This document shows positions 9,804-19,875 of a stretch of DNA of 64,000 nucleotides, one piece after another. Location: contig NZ_BAFZ01000042.1 in assembly GCF_000308575.1 (NCBI RefSeq), positions 1 to 64,000 of the forward strand, in the 5' to 3' direction. The translations under genes were made by a program, and so were the position numbers. Every line of letters begins with the position of its first letter. Position 1 is the first letter of the stretch. A model generated the notes under the pieces. It had not been told where the DNA came from. It searched no databases and saw only the letters and a program-made list of their open reading frames with translations. This stretch comes from Nocardia exalbida NBRC 100660. GTDB lineage: Bacteria; Actinomycetota; Actinomycetes; Mycobacteriales; Mycobacteriaceae.

Positions 9804-10772
9804 TCAGATCGAGGCTTCCGGGCTGCGGCCGAAGCGGCGACGGTATTCGGTGGGGGCGATGCCGACGAGGCGTTGGAAGTGGTGGCGCAGGAGAGCGCCG
9901 GAGCCGAAGCCGGAGCGGGCGGCGATGTGCTCCAGCCCGAGGTCGGTGTCCTCCAGCAAATGCTTGGCCAGTAGCACGCGCTGGTTGGTGAGCCATTTCA
10001 CGGGCGTGGTTCCGGTCTCGGCGACGAATCGGCGCGCGAAGGTGCGGGTGGACATGTTGGCCCGCGTGGCGAGGTCCTCCACCGTGTGTGGCAGGTCGAG
10101 GTGCTCGTTCATCCATTCCAGAGTGGGGATGAGGCTGTCGGAGGTGCAGGCGGCGACGGGGCGTTCGATGAACTGTCGCTGCCCGCCGTCGCGCTGCGGC
10201 GGGACCACCATGCGCCGCGCGATCGCGTTCGCCACGCCGCTGCCGAGTTCCCGCCGCACCAGGTGCAGGCAGGCGTCGATGCCCGCGGCGGTGCCCGCGC
10301 TGGTGATCAGATCGCCTTCGTCGACGAACAGCACGTCCGGATCGACGGTCGCCGCCGGGTACGCCGCGGCGAGTTGCTCCACATGACGCCAGTGCGTGGT
10401 GCACTTGCGGCCGTCGAGCAGCCCGGCCGCGCCCGCCAGGAAGGCACCGGAACACACGGTGAGCACCGTCGCCCCGGCTGCCGCCGCCTCGCGGACGGCC
10501 GTGACGACCCGTGGATCGAATCCCTGGTCGGTCGCGGCGGCGGGGATGGCCACCAGATCGGCCGCCGCCAGCTCCGCGAGCCCGTATTCCGGTGTGACCG
10601 TGATCCCGGGGCTGGTCGAGTGCAGCGGAACGCCCGGCTCGGCCCCGCACACCCGGAAATCGAAGCCCGGCAGCCCGTCGGCCGTGCGGTCCAGGCCGAA
10701 AACCTCGCAGATCACCCCGAATTCGAACATGGCCATGCGTTCGGACAGCACCACGGCGACCTTCGACAGCAT
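9804..10772 (-). CDS. GlxA-family AraC-type transcriptional regulator
   Basis: A 322-residue regulator with an N-terminal DJ-1/PfpI-like domain (about residues 5-190) carrying the conserved cysteine in VLTVCSGAFLAGA, and a C-terminal AraC helix-turn-helix pair (about 215-315) with MSTRTFARRF and HHFQRLVGIAPTEYRRRF. Such regulators often control catabolism of nitrogenous compounds; the ligand is unknown. It starts at ATG 10772 and stands alone, about 200 bases upstream of cobU, with no sign that it controls that group. Confidence 0.9.
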   Translation of the reverse strand: MLSKVAVVLSERMAMFEFGVICEVFGLDRTADGLPGFDFRVCGAEPGVPLHSTSPGITVTPEYGLAELAAADLVAIPAAATDQGFDPRVVTAVREAAAAGATVLTVCSGAFLAGAAGLLDGRKCTTHWRHVEQLAAAYPAATVDPDVLFVDEGDLITSAGTAAGIDACLHLVRRELGSGVANAIARRMVVPPQRDGGQRQFIERPVAACTSDSLIPTLEWMNEHLDLPHTVEDLATRANMSTRTFARRFVAETGTTPVKWLTNQRVLLAKHLLEDTDLGLEHIAARSGFGSGALLRHHFQRLVGIAPTEYRRRFGRSPEASI

Positions 10773-10833
10773 GCCGTCAGTCTAGTGGCCGTATTTTTAC
10801 GAACAATGTCAGCACCGCCACTTTCGGCCGTAA

Positions 10834-11019
10834 ATGGCTGAGCGAAAAATTACTGCCATGGTTACTTTCCTCGTCTCCCTGGCAGTCATCGTGGCTTTCG
10901 CCACACTCGTCGCCCGCGGAACGGCTCGCGCGGGTTCCTCGAACGTGGTCGACCGCGACGCGGAACGACTGGACTCCGAGCTGACGGCCATGCTCGGCCG
11001 CAACACCCACCACCGCTGA
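10834..11019 (+). CDS. Possible small single-span membrane protein, 61 aa
   Basis: This short frame encodes a charged start (MAERK), one hydrophobic helix of about 20 residues (VTFLVSLAVIVAFATLVA) and a polar tail. Codons end in G or C at most positions, as in real genes here, and the frame is not antisense to another gene. An inner ATG at 10858 is an alternative start. It lies between the divergent glxA-type gene and repeat block A. No family is recognised. Confidence 0.45.
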   Translation: MAERKITAMVTFLVSLAVIVAFATLVARGTARAGSSNVVDRDAERLDSELTAMLGRNTHHR

Positions 11020-11102
11020 TGCAACGCCGCGCTTCCCTCCGGCATCGCGCAGCGGCACAGCCGGGGCAAGTCGGATGAAGGGCGACCGTGAACCGCCCGG
11101 GC

Positions 11103-11408
11103 TCAACCACAGCTGCCGAGCGAAGCGAGACCGAGCATGCGCCGTTCGCGGCCCGACTCGCGCTGGAGCGGCCGCCGCGTGGGTGACAGGGATGCAACCG
11201 GCCGCCGCATAGGCGGTAGGGACACACGCGGCTGCCGACTCGAGTCGTCAGCCTGCGTCTATCGACCGTATGCACCCGGGAGCGAGCTTCGACACCGACG
11301 TGCCCAGCGCACCGCAACTGCCGGTTCCGAGCGAAGCGAGACCGAGCATGCGCCCGAACGCGAGCCACAAAGGGGCCGCGAACACCCAGCGCCGAAGGCG
11401 CTGGCAAA
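11103..11408 (-). repeat. Interspersed repeat block A (degenerate, two partial units)
   Basis: This block carries two copies of a tail module with core CGAGCGAAGCGAGACCGAGC (11116-11142 and 11327-11353). At its right end is a 19-base hairpin, CCAGCGCC/GGCGCTGG with a 3-base loop (11386-11404), only four bases after the stop codon of the DUF3043 gene. The same modules occur, better preserved, in blocks B (31.8 kb) and C (50.0 kb). The middle, 11143-11320, is diverged but retains fragments such as GGCCGCCGCGT. No gene is supported here. Confidence 0.8.
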
Positions 11409-12080
11409 TCACACAGCGTCGCCGGGGCTGACGCGCGGCTTGGGGGCGCGCATCTTGCGGATCTGTGAGGCGCGGACGAATGCGTACCAGCCCAGCCGGT
11501 ACCCGCCGTCGGTGGTCTCCGGGAAACGCTCCCTGACCCGGTTGTTCACCACCCGGCCGAGCAGCACGCCCTCGACGCCCATGAACAGCATCATCACCAG
11601 CATGGCCAGGGTGACGATGGTCTGCAGCGCGGGCGCGACGAACATCGACAGGATCAGCACCAGCGCCATCGGCATGAACAAGCCGACCAGGTTGCGCCGG
11701 GCGTCGACGATGTCGCGCACGAACGCCCGGACCGGGCCCTGGTCGCGGGGCGGCAGGTACTTGTCCTCGCCCGCGAGCATGCGTTCCCGTCGATCCGCGG
11801 CGGCCTCGCGCCGTCTGGCGGAGGCGGCCTTGCGTTCCGCCCTGGTGCCCCGCGCGGCTTTGCGGCGGGCGCGGGCCTCCTTCGCGGTGAGCGGAGCGGG
11901 CGCTATCGGGCCACGGCGCTTGCCTTGTGCGTCACGGCGTTTCGGGGTGGGGCGGCCCTTGCCCGCGGTGGCCGTGGCCGCCGCGCGGGTGGTGCCCGCG
12001 GCCGAGCCACCGTCCGTGACCACCGTCGATTCGGCGGTCGCGTCGGTGCTGCTGGACTCGCCGCGACGGAACAACTTCAC
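11409..12080 (-). CDS. DUF3043 domain membrane protein
   Basis: A 223-residue protein of the actinobacterial DUF3043 family (Rv2206-like position). The N-terminal 120 residues are low-complexity, Ala/Thr then Arg/Lys-rich and probably cytosolic. The conserved part begins near EDKYLPPRDQGPVRAFVRD, followed by two hydrophobic helices (about 135-180) and a conserved tail RERFPETTDGGYRLGWYAF. GTG at 12080 gives the start VKLFRRG; the frame is open far upstream, but that extension overlaps the promoter side of the divergent HesB gene. Function unknown. Confidence 0.85.
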   Translation of the reverse strand: MKLFRRGESSSTDATAESTVVTDGGSAAGTTRAAATATAGKGRPTPKRRDAQGKRRGPIAPAPLTAKEARARRKAARGTRAERKAASARRREAAADRRERMLAGEDKYLPPRDQGPVRAFVRDIVDARRNLVGLFMPMALVLILSMFVAPALQTIVTLAMLVMMLFMGVEGVLLGRVVNNRVRERFPETTDGGYRLGWYAFVRASQIRKMRAPKPRVSPGDAV

Positions 12081-12276
12081 ACAGACCAGGCTATTCGATG
12101 GGTAGCGCGGCGAGAAATGCGGTCCGATTCGCCCGGAGTGCGCGGTGTCACGCAGGTTGGGTGTCACCGCGGATCGGGTGGTGGCAAGATGGAGGAATAG
12201 CAGCCGGCCGAGTGGTGTTGACCGACACGACCCCGTGCGCTGTTCGGGTAGACCACAGGTTCCTCGAGGAGAGTTC

Positions 12277-12627
12277 ATGACTGTGCAGAACGAGACCGCC
12301 ACCCACGGTGTGAGTCTGACCGACGCCGCCGCCGCGAAGGCGAAGGCACTGCTGGACCAGGAGGGACGCGACGACCTGGCGCTGCGGATCGCGGTGCAGC
12401 CGGGTGGTTGTGCCGGCCTGCGCTACCAGCTGTTCTTCGACGACCGCTCGCTCGACGGCGACCTGACCGTCGACTTCGCGGGCGTCACGCTGGCCGTCGA
12501 CCGGATGAGCGCGCCGTACGTGCAGGGCGCCTCGATCGACTTCGTCGACACCATCGAGAAGCAGGGCTTCACCATCGACAACCCGAACGCCACCGGCTCC
12601 TGCGCCTGCGGCGACTCCTTCAACTGA
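12277..12627 (+). CDS. HesB/IscA-type iron-sulfur carrier protein
   Basis: A 116-residue A-type carrier that accepts Fe-S clusters and hands them to apoproteins. The three conserved cysteines are present: one in QPGGCAGLRY and the pair in GSCACGDSF near the C-terminus. ATG at 12277 follows a clear AGGAGAG ribosome-binding site. It corresponds to Rv2204c by position and sits close to the respiratory genes whose Rieske protein needs a cluster; the link is only suggestive. Confidence 0.93.
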   Translation: MTVQNETATHGVSLTDAAAAKAKALLDQEGRDDLALRIAVQPGGCAGLRYQLFFDDRSLDGDLTVDFAGVTLAVDRMSAPYVQGASIDFVDTIEKQGFTIDNPNATGSCACGDSFN

Positions 12628-12755
12628 GGCTGCCCGCCGCTGCGGCATTCGGGCCGTACGAGTCGGGTGCCGTGGGCTCGCGAAATCGGTTGTCCCGTCC
12701 GGACATGTAGGTGCGCGGCTGCGCCCGGATCGGGGCGGCGGATCCGCTACGGTGA

Positions 12756-13787
<1,032 letters not shown>

Positions 13788-13798
13788 TCGTCACGACG

Positions 13799-13830
13799 AA
13801 AGGCGCGCACCCGGCCGGGTGCGCGCCTTT
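13799..13830. terminator. Perfect 32-base palindrome, bidirectional terminator
   Basis: AAAGGCGCGCACCCGG is followed directly by its exact complement, giving a 16-base-pair stem (with a tight tip) ending in T's on either strand. It lies between the convergent adoK (stop 13787) and asnB (stop 13845) genes and can serve both. Confidence 0.9.
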
Positions 13831-13844
13831 CGCATGTTCGCGCG

Positions 13845-15788
13845 CTACAGCGAAACGGGGTACGCGGGTTCCTGGATCTCCGGCTTGATCCGGTCCTCGA
13901 CGAAGATGCCGTGCCACACCATGAACACCAGCAGGGTCCACAGCCTGCGGCTGTGATCGGCGGTTCCGGCCCGGTGCGCGACCAGCATCTCGCTGATCGC
14001 GGCCTTGTTCAGCAGGTGGCCGGTCTGCGACTCGGCGATCTGCTGCTGTGCCCAGTCGTAGAGCTCGGTGCCGCGCAGCCAGTGCCGCAGCGGGACCGGG
14101 AAGCCCAGCTTGGCGCGATGCAGCACGTGCGGGGGGACGATGCCCTCCAGCGCCTGGCGCAGCGCGTACTTCGTGGTCTCCTTGGTGATCTTCTGATCGA
14201 ACGGCAGCCCCTCGGCCGCCTTCAGCACCTCGGTGTCCAGGAACGGCACGCGCAGTTCCAGCGAGTTCGCCATGGTCATCTTGTCGGCCTTGACCAGGAT
14301 GTCGCCGCGCAGCCAGGTGAACAGGTCGAGGTGCTGCATCCGGGCCACCGGGTCCCAGCCGCGCGACTGGGCGTACAGCGGCGCGGTGACGTCCTGATGG
14401 GTCCACTCCGGCCGGAACTCGCGCAGCACGGCGCGCAGCTGGGCGTCGCTGAAGCTGCGCGCGTTGCCGTAGTAGCGCTCCTCCAGGGTGAGCGAGCCGC
14501 GGTGCAGCAGGCTCTTGCCCCTGGTGCCTTCCGGGATCCGCTCCGACAACTTGCCCGCCAGCCTGCGCAGGCCGCGGGGCAGCTTCTCGAATGGCCGCAA
14601 CGACAGCGGCTCGCGGTAGATGGTGTATCCGCCGAACAGCTCGTCGGCGCCCTCACCGGAGAGCACCACCTTGACGTGCTTGCGCGCCTCCTTGGCGACG
14701 AAATACAGCGGGACCAGCGCCGGATCGGCCACCGGGTCGTCGAGGTACCAGACGATCTCGGGGATCGCCTGGGCGAACTCGGCAGGGGAGACCACCTTCA
14801 CCACGTGGCGCGCGCCGATCGCCTCGGCGCTCTCGGCGGCGACGTCCACCTCCGAGTAGCCCTCCCGCTCGAACCCGGTGGTGAACGTGATCAGCTTCGG
14901 GTTGTGCCGCATGGCCAGCGCGGCGACCGCGGTGGAGTCGATGCCCCCGGACAGGAACGAGCCGACCGTCACGTCGGCGCGCATGTGCTTGGCGACGGAG
15001 TCCTCGAGCGCCGCGGCGATCTCCCGGTAGCGCGCCGTGGCCGAACCGGGGGTGAACGGGCGCACCGGGAACTTCGGGGTGAAATACCGGGTGGCGACCG
15101 GCGCTGCACCGGGCCGCACGGTGGCGTAGCTGCCGGATTCCAGCCTGCGCACGTCCTTGTGCAGCGTCTCCGGTTCCGGCACGTACTGGAGCACGGTGTA
15201 GTGCTCGAGCGCCCGCGGGTCCAGCGCGTCGCTCAGCTCGAGCGCGGGCAGCAGTTCCAGCAGGCTCTTCTTCTCGCTGCCGAACGCGGTGCCGCCCGGC
15301 CCGGTGGCCAGGAACAGCGGCTTGATGCCGAACGGGTCGCGCGCGAGAAACAGGTCCTTGGTCTCGGTGTCCCAGATCGCGAAGGCGAACATGCCGCGCA
15401 GCCGCCGCACCGCCTCGGGGCCCCAGTAGTGGAACGCCGCGACGATGGCCTCGCTGTCGCCCTCCGTGTGGAACATCTTCCCGTCCGGGAACTCGGCGGC
15501 GTGCGCCTCGGCGAGTTCGGCGCGCAGCTCCAGGTAGTTGTAGATCTCGCCGTTGAAGGTGAGCGCGTAGCGGTCGGGCTGCTCGGGCGGGCCCCAGCGC
15601 AGCGGCTGGTGCGAGTGCTCGATGTCGATGATCGACAGGCGGTTGAAGCCGAAGATCACCTGGTCGTCGTGCCAGGTGCCGCGCTCGTCCGGGCCGCGGT
15701 GACGCACACAGTGCAAGGCTTCGTAGACCTGCTCCACCGTGCCAGGTGCCGCCTCGTCAGATGCCAGGAATCCGAGCAGTCCACACAC
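13845..15788 (-). CDS. asnB: Asparagine synthetase, glutamine-hydrolysing
   Basis: A 647-residue enzyme that amidates aspartate using glutamine and ATP. GTG at 15788 is the start because it places the catalytic nucleophile at residue 2 (MCGLLGFLAS), as class II amidotransferases require. The glutaminase domain fills about residues 1-210; the synthetase domain has the pyrophosphate loop FLSGGIDSTAVAAL and, further on, LSGEGADELFGGY. Length is normal for the longer actinobacterial type. In mycobacteria this gene affects amidation of peptidoglycan precursors or antibiotic sensitivity, known from the family and not shown here. Confidence 0.96.
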   Translation of the reverse strand: MCGLLGFLASDEAAPGTVEQVYEALHCVRHRGPDERGTWHDDQVIFGFNRLSIIDIEHSHQPLRWGPPEQPDRYALTFNGEIYNYLELRAELAEAHAAEFPDGKMFHTEGDSEAIVAAFHYWGPEAVRRLRGMFAFAIWDTETKDLFLARDPFGIKPLFLATGPGGTAFGSEKKSLLELLPALELSDALDPRALEHYTVLQYVPEPETLHKDVRRLESGSYATVRPGAAPVATRYFTPKFPVRPFTPGSATARYREIAAALEDSVAKHMRADVTVGSFLSGGIDSTAVAALAMRHNPKLITFTTGFEREGYSEVDVAAESAEAIGARHVVKVVSPAEFAQAIPEIVWYLDDPVADPALVPLYFVAKEARKHVKVVLSGEGADELFGGYTIYREPLSLRPFEKLPRGLRRLAGKLSERIPEGTRGKSLLHRGSLTLEERYYGNARSFSDAQLRAVLREFRPEWTHQDVTAPLYAQSRGWDPVARMQHLDLFTWLRGDILVKADKMTMANSLELRVPFLDTEVLKAAEGLPFDQKITKETTKYALRQALEGIVPPHVLHRAKLGFPVPLRHWLRGTELYDWAQQQIAESQTGHLLNKAAISEMLVAHRAGTADHSRRLWTLLVFMVWHGIFVEDRIKPEIQEPAYPVSL

Positions 15789-16152
15789 GGCGTCGGCAAC
15801 CTCATTTCTCACAGTCGGGATACGCGCGCACCGGATGGGGCGCAAAGGGGCGAAATCTAGTGTCCGAGTATGCCGCACCCACGGGATTCGCGCGTCGTGC
15901 GCACCACGTCCGGGACGGAATCGCTGGTGACGGTGATCGGCGCGCGCTCGGTGAGGTGCCGAAGCCGACCCGACGACGAACCGGGGGTGCGTTTGGTCTA
16001 CGCTGCGTAGTACTCAGGTCTCTCTCAGGCGACCGGCGCGCAACGCGCTGGCCCGGAGGGCGTCCTGAACGAGCTTAGGACGTATCGTCGGGGCCTATCG
16101 CAGCCCCGAACGATGCACTGTCGGAATGTGTGGCGACCAGGAAGGCGTGAGC
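15789..16152. promoter_or_regulatory. Divergent promoter region, asnB / ctaC
   Basis: No gene is seen in this 364-base gap between the divergent asnB and ctaC genes, so both promoters should lie here. A ribosome-binding site AGGAAGG (16139-16145) lies seven bases before the preferred ctaC start. A clear -10/-35 pair could not be assigned by eye. Confidence 0.5.
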
Positions 16153-17244
16153 GTGGCGCACAAGGCGAGCGAAGAGATCGGGGCACGACCCGCCCGGGGT
16201 CGGCAGGGCCGCATCCTTCGGCGGGCCGGGCTGGTGGTGTCCTTGGGGATCACCGCGCTGCTCGTCTCGGGCTGCTCGATCGACAATGTTTGGCTGCGGT
16301 TCGGCTGGCCGTCGGGAATCACGCCGCAGGCCACCCGGATGCGGGAACTGTGGACCTGGTCGGTCATCGCCGCGCTGGCGATGGGCGTGCTGGTCTGGGG
16401 CCTGACCTTCTGGACCGTCGCGTTCCACCGCAAGAAGGCGGACTCCCCGGAGTTCCCGCGCCAGACCGGCTACAACGTGCCGCTGGAGCTGACCTACACG
16501 GCGATCCCGTTCGTCATCATCGCCGTGCTGTTCTACTTCACCGTGGTCGTGCAGAACTACGTGCACGAGAAGGTGGCCGACCCCGATGTCACGGTCGACG
16601 TGACCGCCTTCCAGTGGAACTGGAAGTTCGGTTACCGCGAGGTCGACTTCAAGGACGGCTACAAGTTCGACGGCATCGACACCGCGCGTGAGACGGTGAA
16701 CCAGGAGCAGCTCGAGCAGTACGAGGAGCGGACCAAGGACGGCCACCCGCAGCCGGGCCCGGTGCACGGCAAGCCGGAGAACGACATCCTGTCCTACCTG
16801 CACTACGACAAGGTCGAGACGATCGGCTCGAGCAACGAGATCCCGGTGCTGGTGCTGCCGACCGGCAAGGTCATCGAGTTCCAGCTCGCCGCCGCCGACG
16901 TGATCCACGCCTTCTGGGTGCCGGAGTTCCTGTTCAAGCGCGACGTGATGCCCAACCCGAAGGAAAACAACTCCGACAACGTCTTCCAGATCACCAAGAT
17001 CGAGAAGGAGGGCGCGTTCGTCGGCCGCTGCGCCGAGATGTGCGGCACCTTCCACTCGATGATGAACTTCGAGGTCCGCGCGGTCACGCCGGAGAAGTTC
17101 ACCAAGTACCTGGACGCACGCCAGGCGGGCAAGACCAACGCCGAGGCGCTGGAGGCCATCGGCGAGTCCCCCGTCGCCACGTCCACCACGCCGTTCAACA
17201 CCAGGCGCGACACCAAGAGCGCGGCCTCGGCCGAGAGCAAGTGA
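16153..17244 (+). CDS. ctaC: Cytochrome c oxidase subunit II
   Basis: A 363-residue lipoprotein subunit of the aa3 oxidase that takes electrons from the bc1 complex at its CuA centre. A signal peptide ends in the lipobox LVSGC (Cys41). Two transmembrane helices follow (about 65-85 and 105-125). The CuA ligands are in [14 protein letters not shown]. An extra segment around residues 180-215, between [10 protein letters not shown] and the CuA domain, is typical of actinobacterial forms. GTG at 16153 is preferred from the AGGAAGG site; GTG 16147 and ATG 16126 are in-frame alternatives. ctaF follows after 14 bases. Confidence 0.95.
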   Translation: MAHKASEEIGARPARGRQGRILRRAGLVVSLGITALLVSGCSIDNVWLRFGWPSGITPQATRMRELWTWSVIAALAMGVLVWGLTFWTVAFHRKKADSPEFPRQTGYNVPLELTYTAIPFVIIAVLFYFTVVVQNYVHEKVADPDVTVDVTAFQWNWKFGYREVDFKDGYKFDGIDTARETVNQEQLEQYEERTKDGHPQPGPVHGKPENDILSYLHYDKVETIGSSNEIPVLVLPTGKVIEFQLAAADVIHAFWVPEFLFKRDVMPNPKENNSDNVFQITKIEKEGAFVGRCAEMCGTFHSMMNFEVRAVTPEKFTKYLDARQAGKTNAEALEAIGESPVATSTTPFNTRRDTKSAASAESK

Positions 17245-17258
17245 GGATTTGATCTGAC

Positions 17259-17675
17259 ATGAAGATCGAAGCGCGGATTTTCGAACTGCTCACGGTGTTC
17301 TTCATCATCGTGGCGGTGGTCTACGGCTTCTTCACCGGCCAGTCGCGCACCGGCGTCGAGTGGGCGGGTACCACGGCCACCGTGCTGACCGCGGGCCTGT
17401 CGCTGATCATCGGCACCTACTTCCGGTTCGTCGCCCGTCGTCTCGACCTGCGCCCAGAGGACTACGAGGACGCCGAGATCGTGGACGGTGCCGGCGACCT
17501 GGGCTTCTTCTCGCCCGGCAGCTTCTGGCCGATCACCCTGGCCGCCGCCGGTTCGGTGACCGCCCTCGGCCTGGCGTTCTTCCAGTTCTGGCTGATCGGC
17601 ATCGGCGTCGTCTGCGTGCTTGCCGCCGCCGCCGGGCTGGTGTTCGAGTACTACCTCGGCCCGGAGAAGCACTGA
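17259..17675 (+). CDS. ctaF: Cytochrome c oxidase subunit 4 (actinobacterial type)
   Basis: A 138-residue protein with four hydrophobic helices starting [15 protein letters not shown], matching the small actinobacterial oxidase subunit CtaF that is part of the bc1-aa3 supercomplex. It is 14 bases downstream of ctaC and surely co-transcribed. A hairpin terminator follows. Neither mmpS3 nor an Rv2197c-like gene follows it, unlike in mycobacteria. Confidence 0.94.
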   Translation: MKIEARIFELLTVFFIIVAVVYGFFTGQSRTGVEWAGTTATVLTAGLSLIIGTYFRFVARRLDLRPEDYEDAEIVDGAGDLGFFSPGSFWPITLAAAGSVTALGLAFFQFWLIGIGVVCVLAAAAGLVFEYYLGPEKH

Positions 17676-17690
17676 CCTGAGAACCCGCCG

Positions 17691-17724
17691 AAGCGGCCCC
17701 ATCGGAAAACCGGTGGGGCCGCTT
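17691..17724 (+). terminator. Terminator of the ctaC-ctaF operon
   Basis: An inverted repeat with arms of 15 bases (AAGCGGCCCCATCGG and its near-perfect complement, one mismatch) around an AAAA loop, 15 bases after the ctaF stop codon. A long T tract is missing, as is common in this group. Confidence 0.8.
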
Positions 17725-17783
17725 CGCGTCTGCCTGTGCCTGTTCGGTCGAACCGGCTCATCCCCGACGAGACCGCGCCTGAT

Positions 17784-18455
17784 ATGAAAGTCCGGGTGGG
17801 ACGTAAGAAGTTGCTGGAGCCGACCCTGACGGAGTTGCCGCACGGGCCGCACGGTCTGGCTCGTGATCTGGTGACCGGGTCCCAGCGGCAGCGGCTTTTG
17901 TACGGGGTGACGGTTGTCGTCGCGGATCGCGGCTATCCCACCGCGACAATCGCGGATATCGCCGCAGCGGCGAAGGTTTCGCGCCGCACGTTTTACCAGC
18001 ACTTCTCGGACAAGGAAGCGTGTTTCCTCGCCGCGGCCGAGACCGGCCGGGATCTGATGATCGAGCACCTCGAGCGCGTGATGAGGCAGGTGTTCGCGGG
18101 ACCGGTCGAGCCGCTCGAGGCTTTACGGCTCGGAATCCGCGAGTATCTCACTCTCTTGCGTGACGAACCGTCGTTCGCCCGCGCGTTCTATCTGGAAACC
18201 GCCGTGGCCGGGTCGCGCGCGATCGAGTCGTTCGAACGATGTCAACGCTGGTTCGCCGGATTCATCCGATCATGGCGTGAGGCGGCGGGCCCCGTCGATC
18301 CACCGGTGCCGGATGACGCGTATCTGGCGGTGACCGACGCGGTCAACGAGGCCATCCGCCGAACCCTGCGGGCGGGAGGTGACTTGCTCGCACTCGAGGA
18401 CACCGTGCTGTACATCCACCGCGCGCTGCTCGGTCTCGCGACGTCGGCCGACTAG
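17784..18455 (+). CDS. TetR-family transcriptional regulator
   Basis: A 223-residue regulator. The helix-turn-helix is clear at about residues 48-78, with ATIADIAAAAKVSRRTFYQHF followed by SDKEACFLAA. The C-terminal ligand domain is of the common all-helical type and shows no specific ligand. ATG at 17784 is used; GTG at 17796 is possible. Its stop codon overlaps that of the convergent beta-helix gene in the palindrome CTAG. No target is evident, though the neighbouring accessory genes are candidates. Confidence 0.88.
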   Translation: MKVRVGRKKLLEPTLTELPHGPHGLARDLVTGSQRQRLLYGVTVVVADRGYPTATIADIAAAAKVSRRTFYQHFSDKEACFLAAAETGRDLMIEHLERVMRQVFAGPVEPLEALRLGIREYLTLLRDEPSFARAFYLETAVAGSRAIESFERCQRWFAGFIRSWREAAGPVDPPVPDDAYLAVTDAVNEAIRRTLRAGGDLLALEDTVLYIHRALLGLATSAD

Positions 18456-19549
18456 GGCACGACTGTGTCGCCAGGACCGGTGAGGTCGCAGGAAGCGTCG
18501 TCGCTGGTGTTGCCGCCTTCGGAGACAATCCTCGCGAACGCCTTCGCGCAGTTGGACGAAGCGATGCCGGAGGTATTTCCCGTGATGATGGAATTCCGCA
18601 CTTTCACGATGCCCACCGGAACATCGAGCGCATCCGTCACCTGACGTGGGAGGGTATCGAGATAGGCGGGCGCCACGTTGATGCCGCCACCGGCGTCCGA
18701 GGCACTGTTTCCGGTGACCGTCGTCCGATCGAAGGTCACCACCCCTCGGCCTCGGACATCTACACCGCCGCCGCGTCCGGCGAAGCCACCCGGGCGGTAC
18801 CACACTCCGGGATCGACTACGCGGTTGTCGGAGATCCTGGAGTCGGTGAAGGTGCAGGTGTTATCGCATCGCACGCCGCCCGCCTCGCCGGACACGTTGC
18901 CGGTGATGATCGTATTTCTCGTTTGCAGGTCCGAGCCTGGCACATTGAAGATCCCGCCGCCGTACCCGGCGCTGTTACCCCGGACCACAACATCCTCGAG
19001 TACGAGGTTCGACGAATTGGAGATTCCGCCGCCGCCGGTGTCGTAGTACGGGATCTCGTGTTGAGCGGTGACTCCGCCGGTCACGGTCAATCCCGTCAAC
19101 GTCACCGGCGCGGAGACACTGAGGACCCGGTCGATCCCCGCGGCATCCAGCACCGTCTGATCGCGGCCCGCGCCACGCAGGGTCGTCGCCGCGGTGAGGT
19201 TCAGGTCTCCGGTGTTCGCATCCGGATTGCGGCCTTGCACCTTCTGTGGATCGGGACGGATCATCAAGATGTACCGTCCTTCGGGCACCACGATTGTGCT
19301 CCCGGGCCGGGCGTTGGCGGTCTGCACTGCCGCGCGCAGTGTGCAGGCGCCGGCGACGGTACGGCAAAGCCCGCTGTACGGATCGGCCGCGACGCCGTCG
19401 GCTGTGGTGTTCACGGTGATCACCGCTGGAGAATTCGCATCGGGCACGGTGTCGGCGGAGGCCGCGCCAGGGAATCCGCCTGCAGTTGCCGCGATCAGGG
19501 ATGCGATGGCGAGGCCGCGGGCCGTCGCGGGAAATGCGCTCGTCCTCAT
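18452..19549 (-). CDS. Secreted right-handed beta-helix protein (CSLREA-like)
   Basis: A 365-residue exported protein. ATG at 19549 gives a signal peptide (charged MRTSAFPATARG, hydrophobic core, likely cleavage after ASA near residue 35). The mature start ITVNTTADGVAADPYSG then GACTLRAAVQTANA resembles the CSLREA motif found at the start of many surface beta-helix proteins. The rest repeats short turns such as VTGNSASDAGGGI, VRGNSAGYGGGIFN and ITGNTSG, about 20-25 residues apart, the pattern of parallel beta-helix (pectate-lyase-like) proteins. Catalytic residues are not obvious; it may be an adhesin or a polysaccharide-binding protein. Function unknown. Confidence 0.85.
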   Translation of the reverse strand: MRTSAFPATARGLAIASLIAATAGGFPGAASADTVPDANSPAVITVNTTADGVAADPYSGLCRTVAGACTLRAAVQTANARPGSTIVVPEGRYILMIRPDPQKVQGRNPDANTGDLNLTAATTLRGAGRDQTVLDAAGIDRVLSVSAPVTLTGLTVTGGVTAQHEIPYYDTGGGGISNSSNLVLEDVVVRGNSAGYGGGIFNVPGSDLQTRNTIITGNVSGEAGGVRCDNTCTFTDSRISDNRVVDPGVWYRPGGFAGRGGGVDVRGRGVVTFDRTTVTGNSASDAGGGINVAPAYLDTLPRQVTDALDVPVGIVKVRNSIITGNTSGIASSNCAKAFARIVSEGGNTSDDASCDLTGPGDTVVP

Positions 19550-19875
19550 GAAGTTTCGAATCCAATTCAGCAACACGAAATAAGGTACGCCGCGTATGAG
19601 TGGGGTACGCAAGCGTCTACAACTATGTCGCAGAGTGGCGCCCTTCGGGGGTGTTTCCGGGAATCCGCTCGCCGGACGCCGATCCGCCTCCGCACGCCGG
19701 GTCATGCCGGGCGCCGTGGGAGGCACTCTCGAGCCGCTTCGAGAGCGTCGATGCGCTTCACTGCTCTTCCAGGCTTTTCAGCCGTTCAGCAGTGTCTTCG
19801 CCCCGGGTGCGGTCAGCAGCGACGTGATTGCACAAGCTCGCGTGCCGCGGGCGCTGTGGCCGGGCGCACGCGAAT
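19550..19875. other. Intergenic region without a visible gene
   Basis: These 326 bases lie between two minus-strand genes. No frame resembles a protein, and the part next to 19550 is relatively AT-rich and should hold the promoter of the beta-helix gene. No strong hairpin was found after the FAD oxidoreductase stop. Confidence 0.4.
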
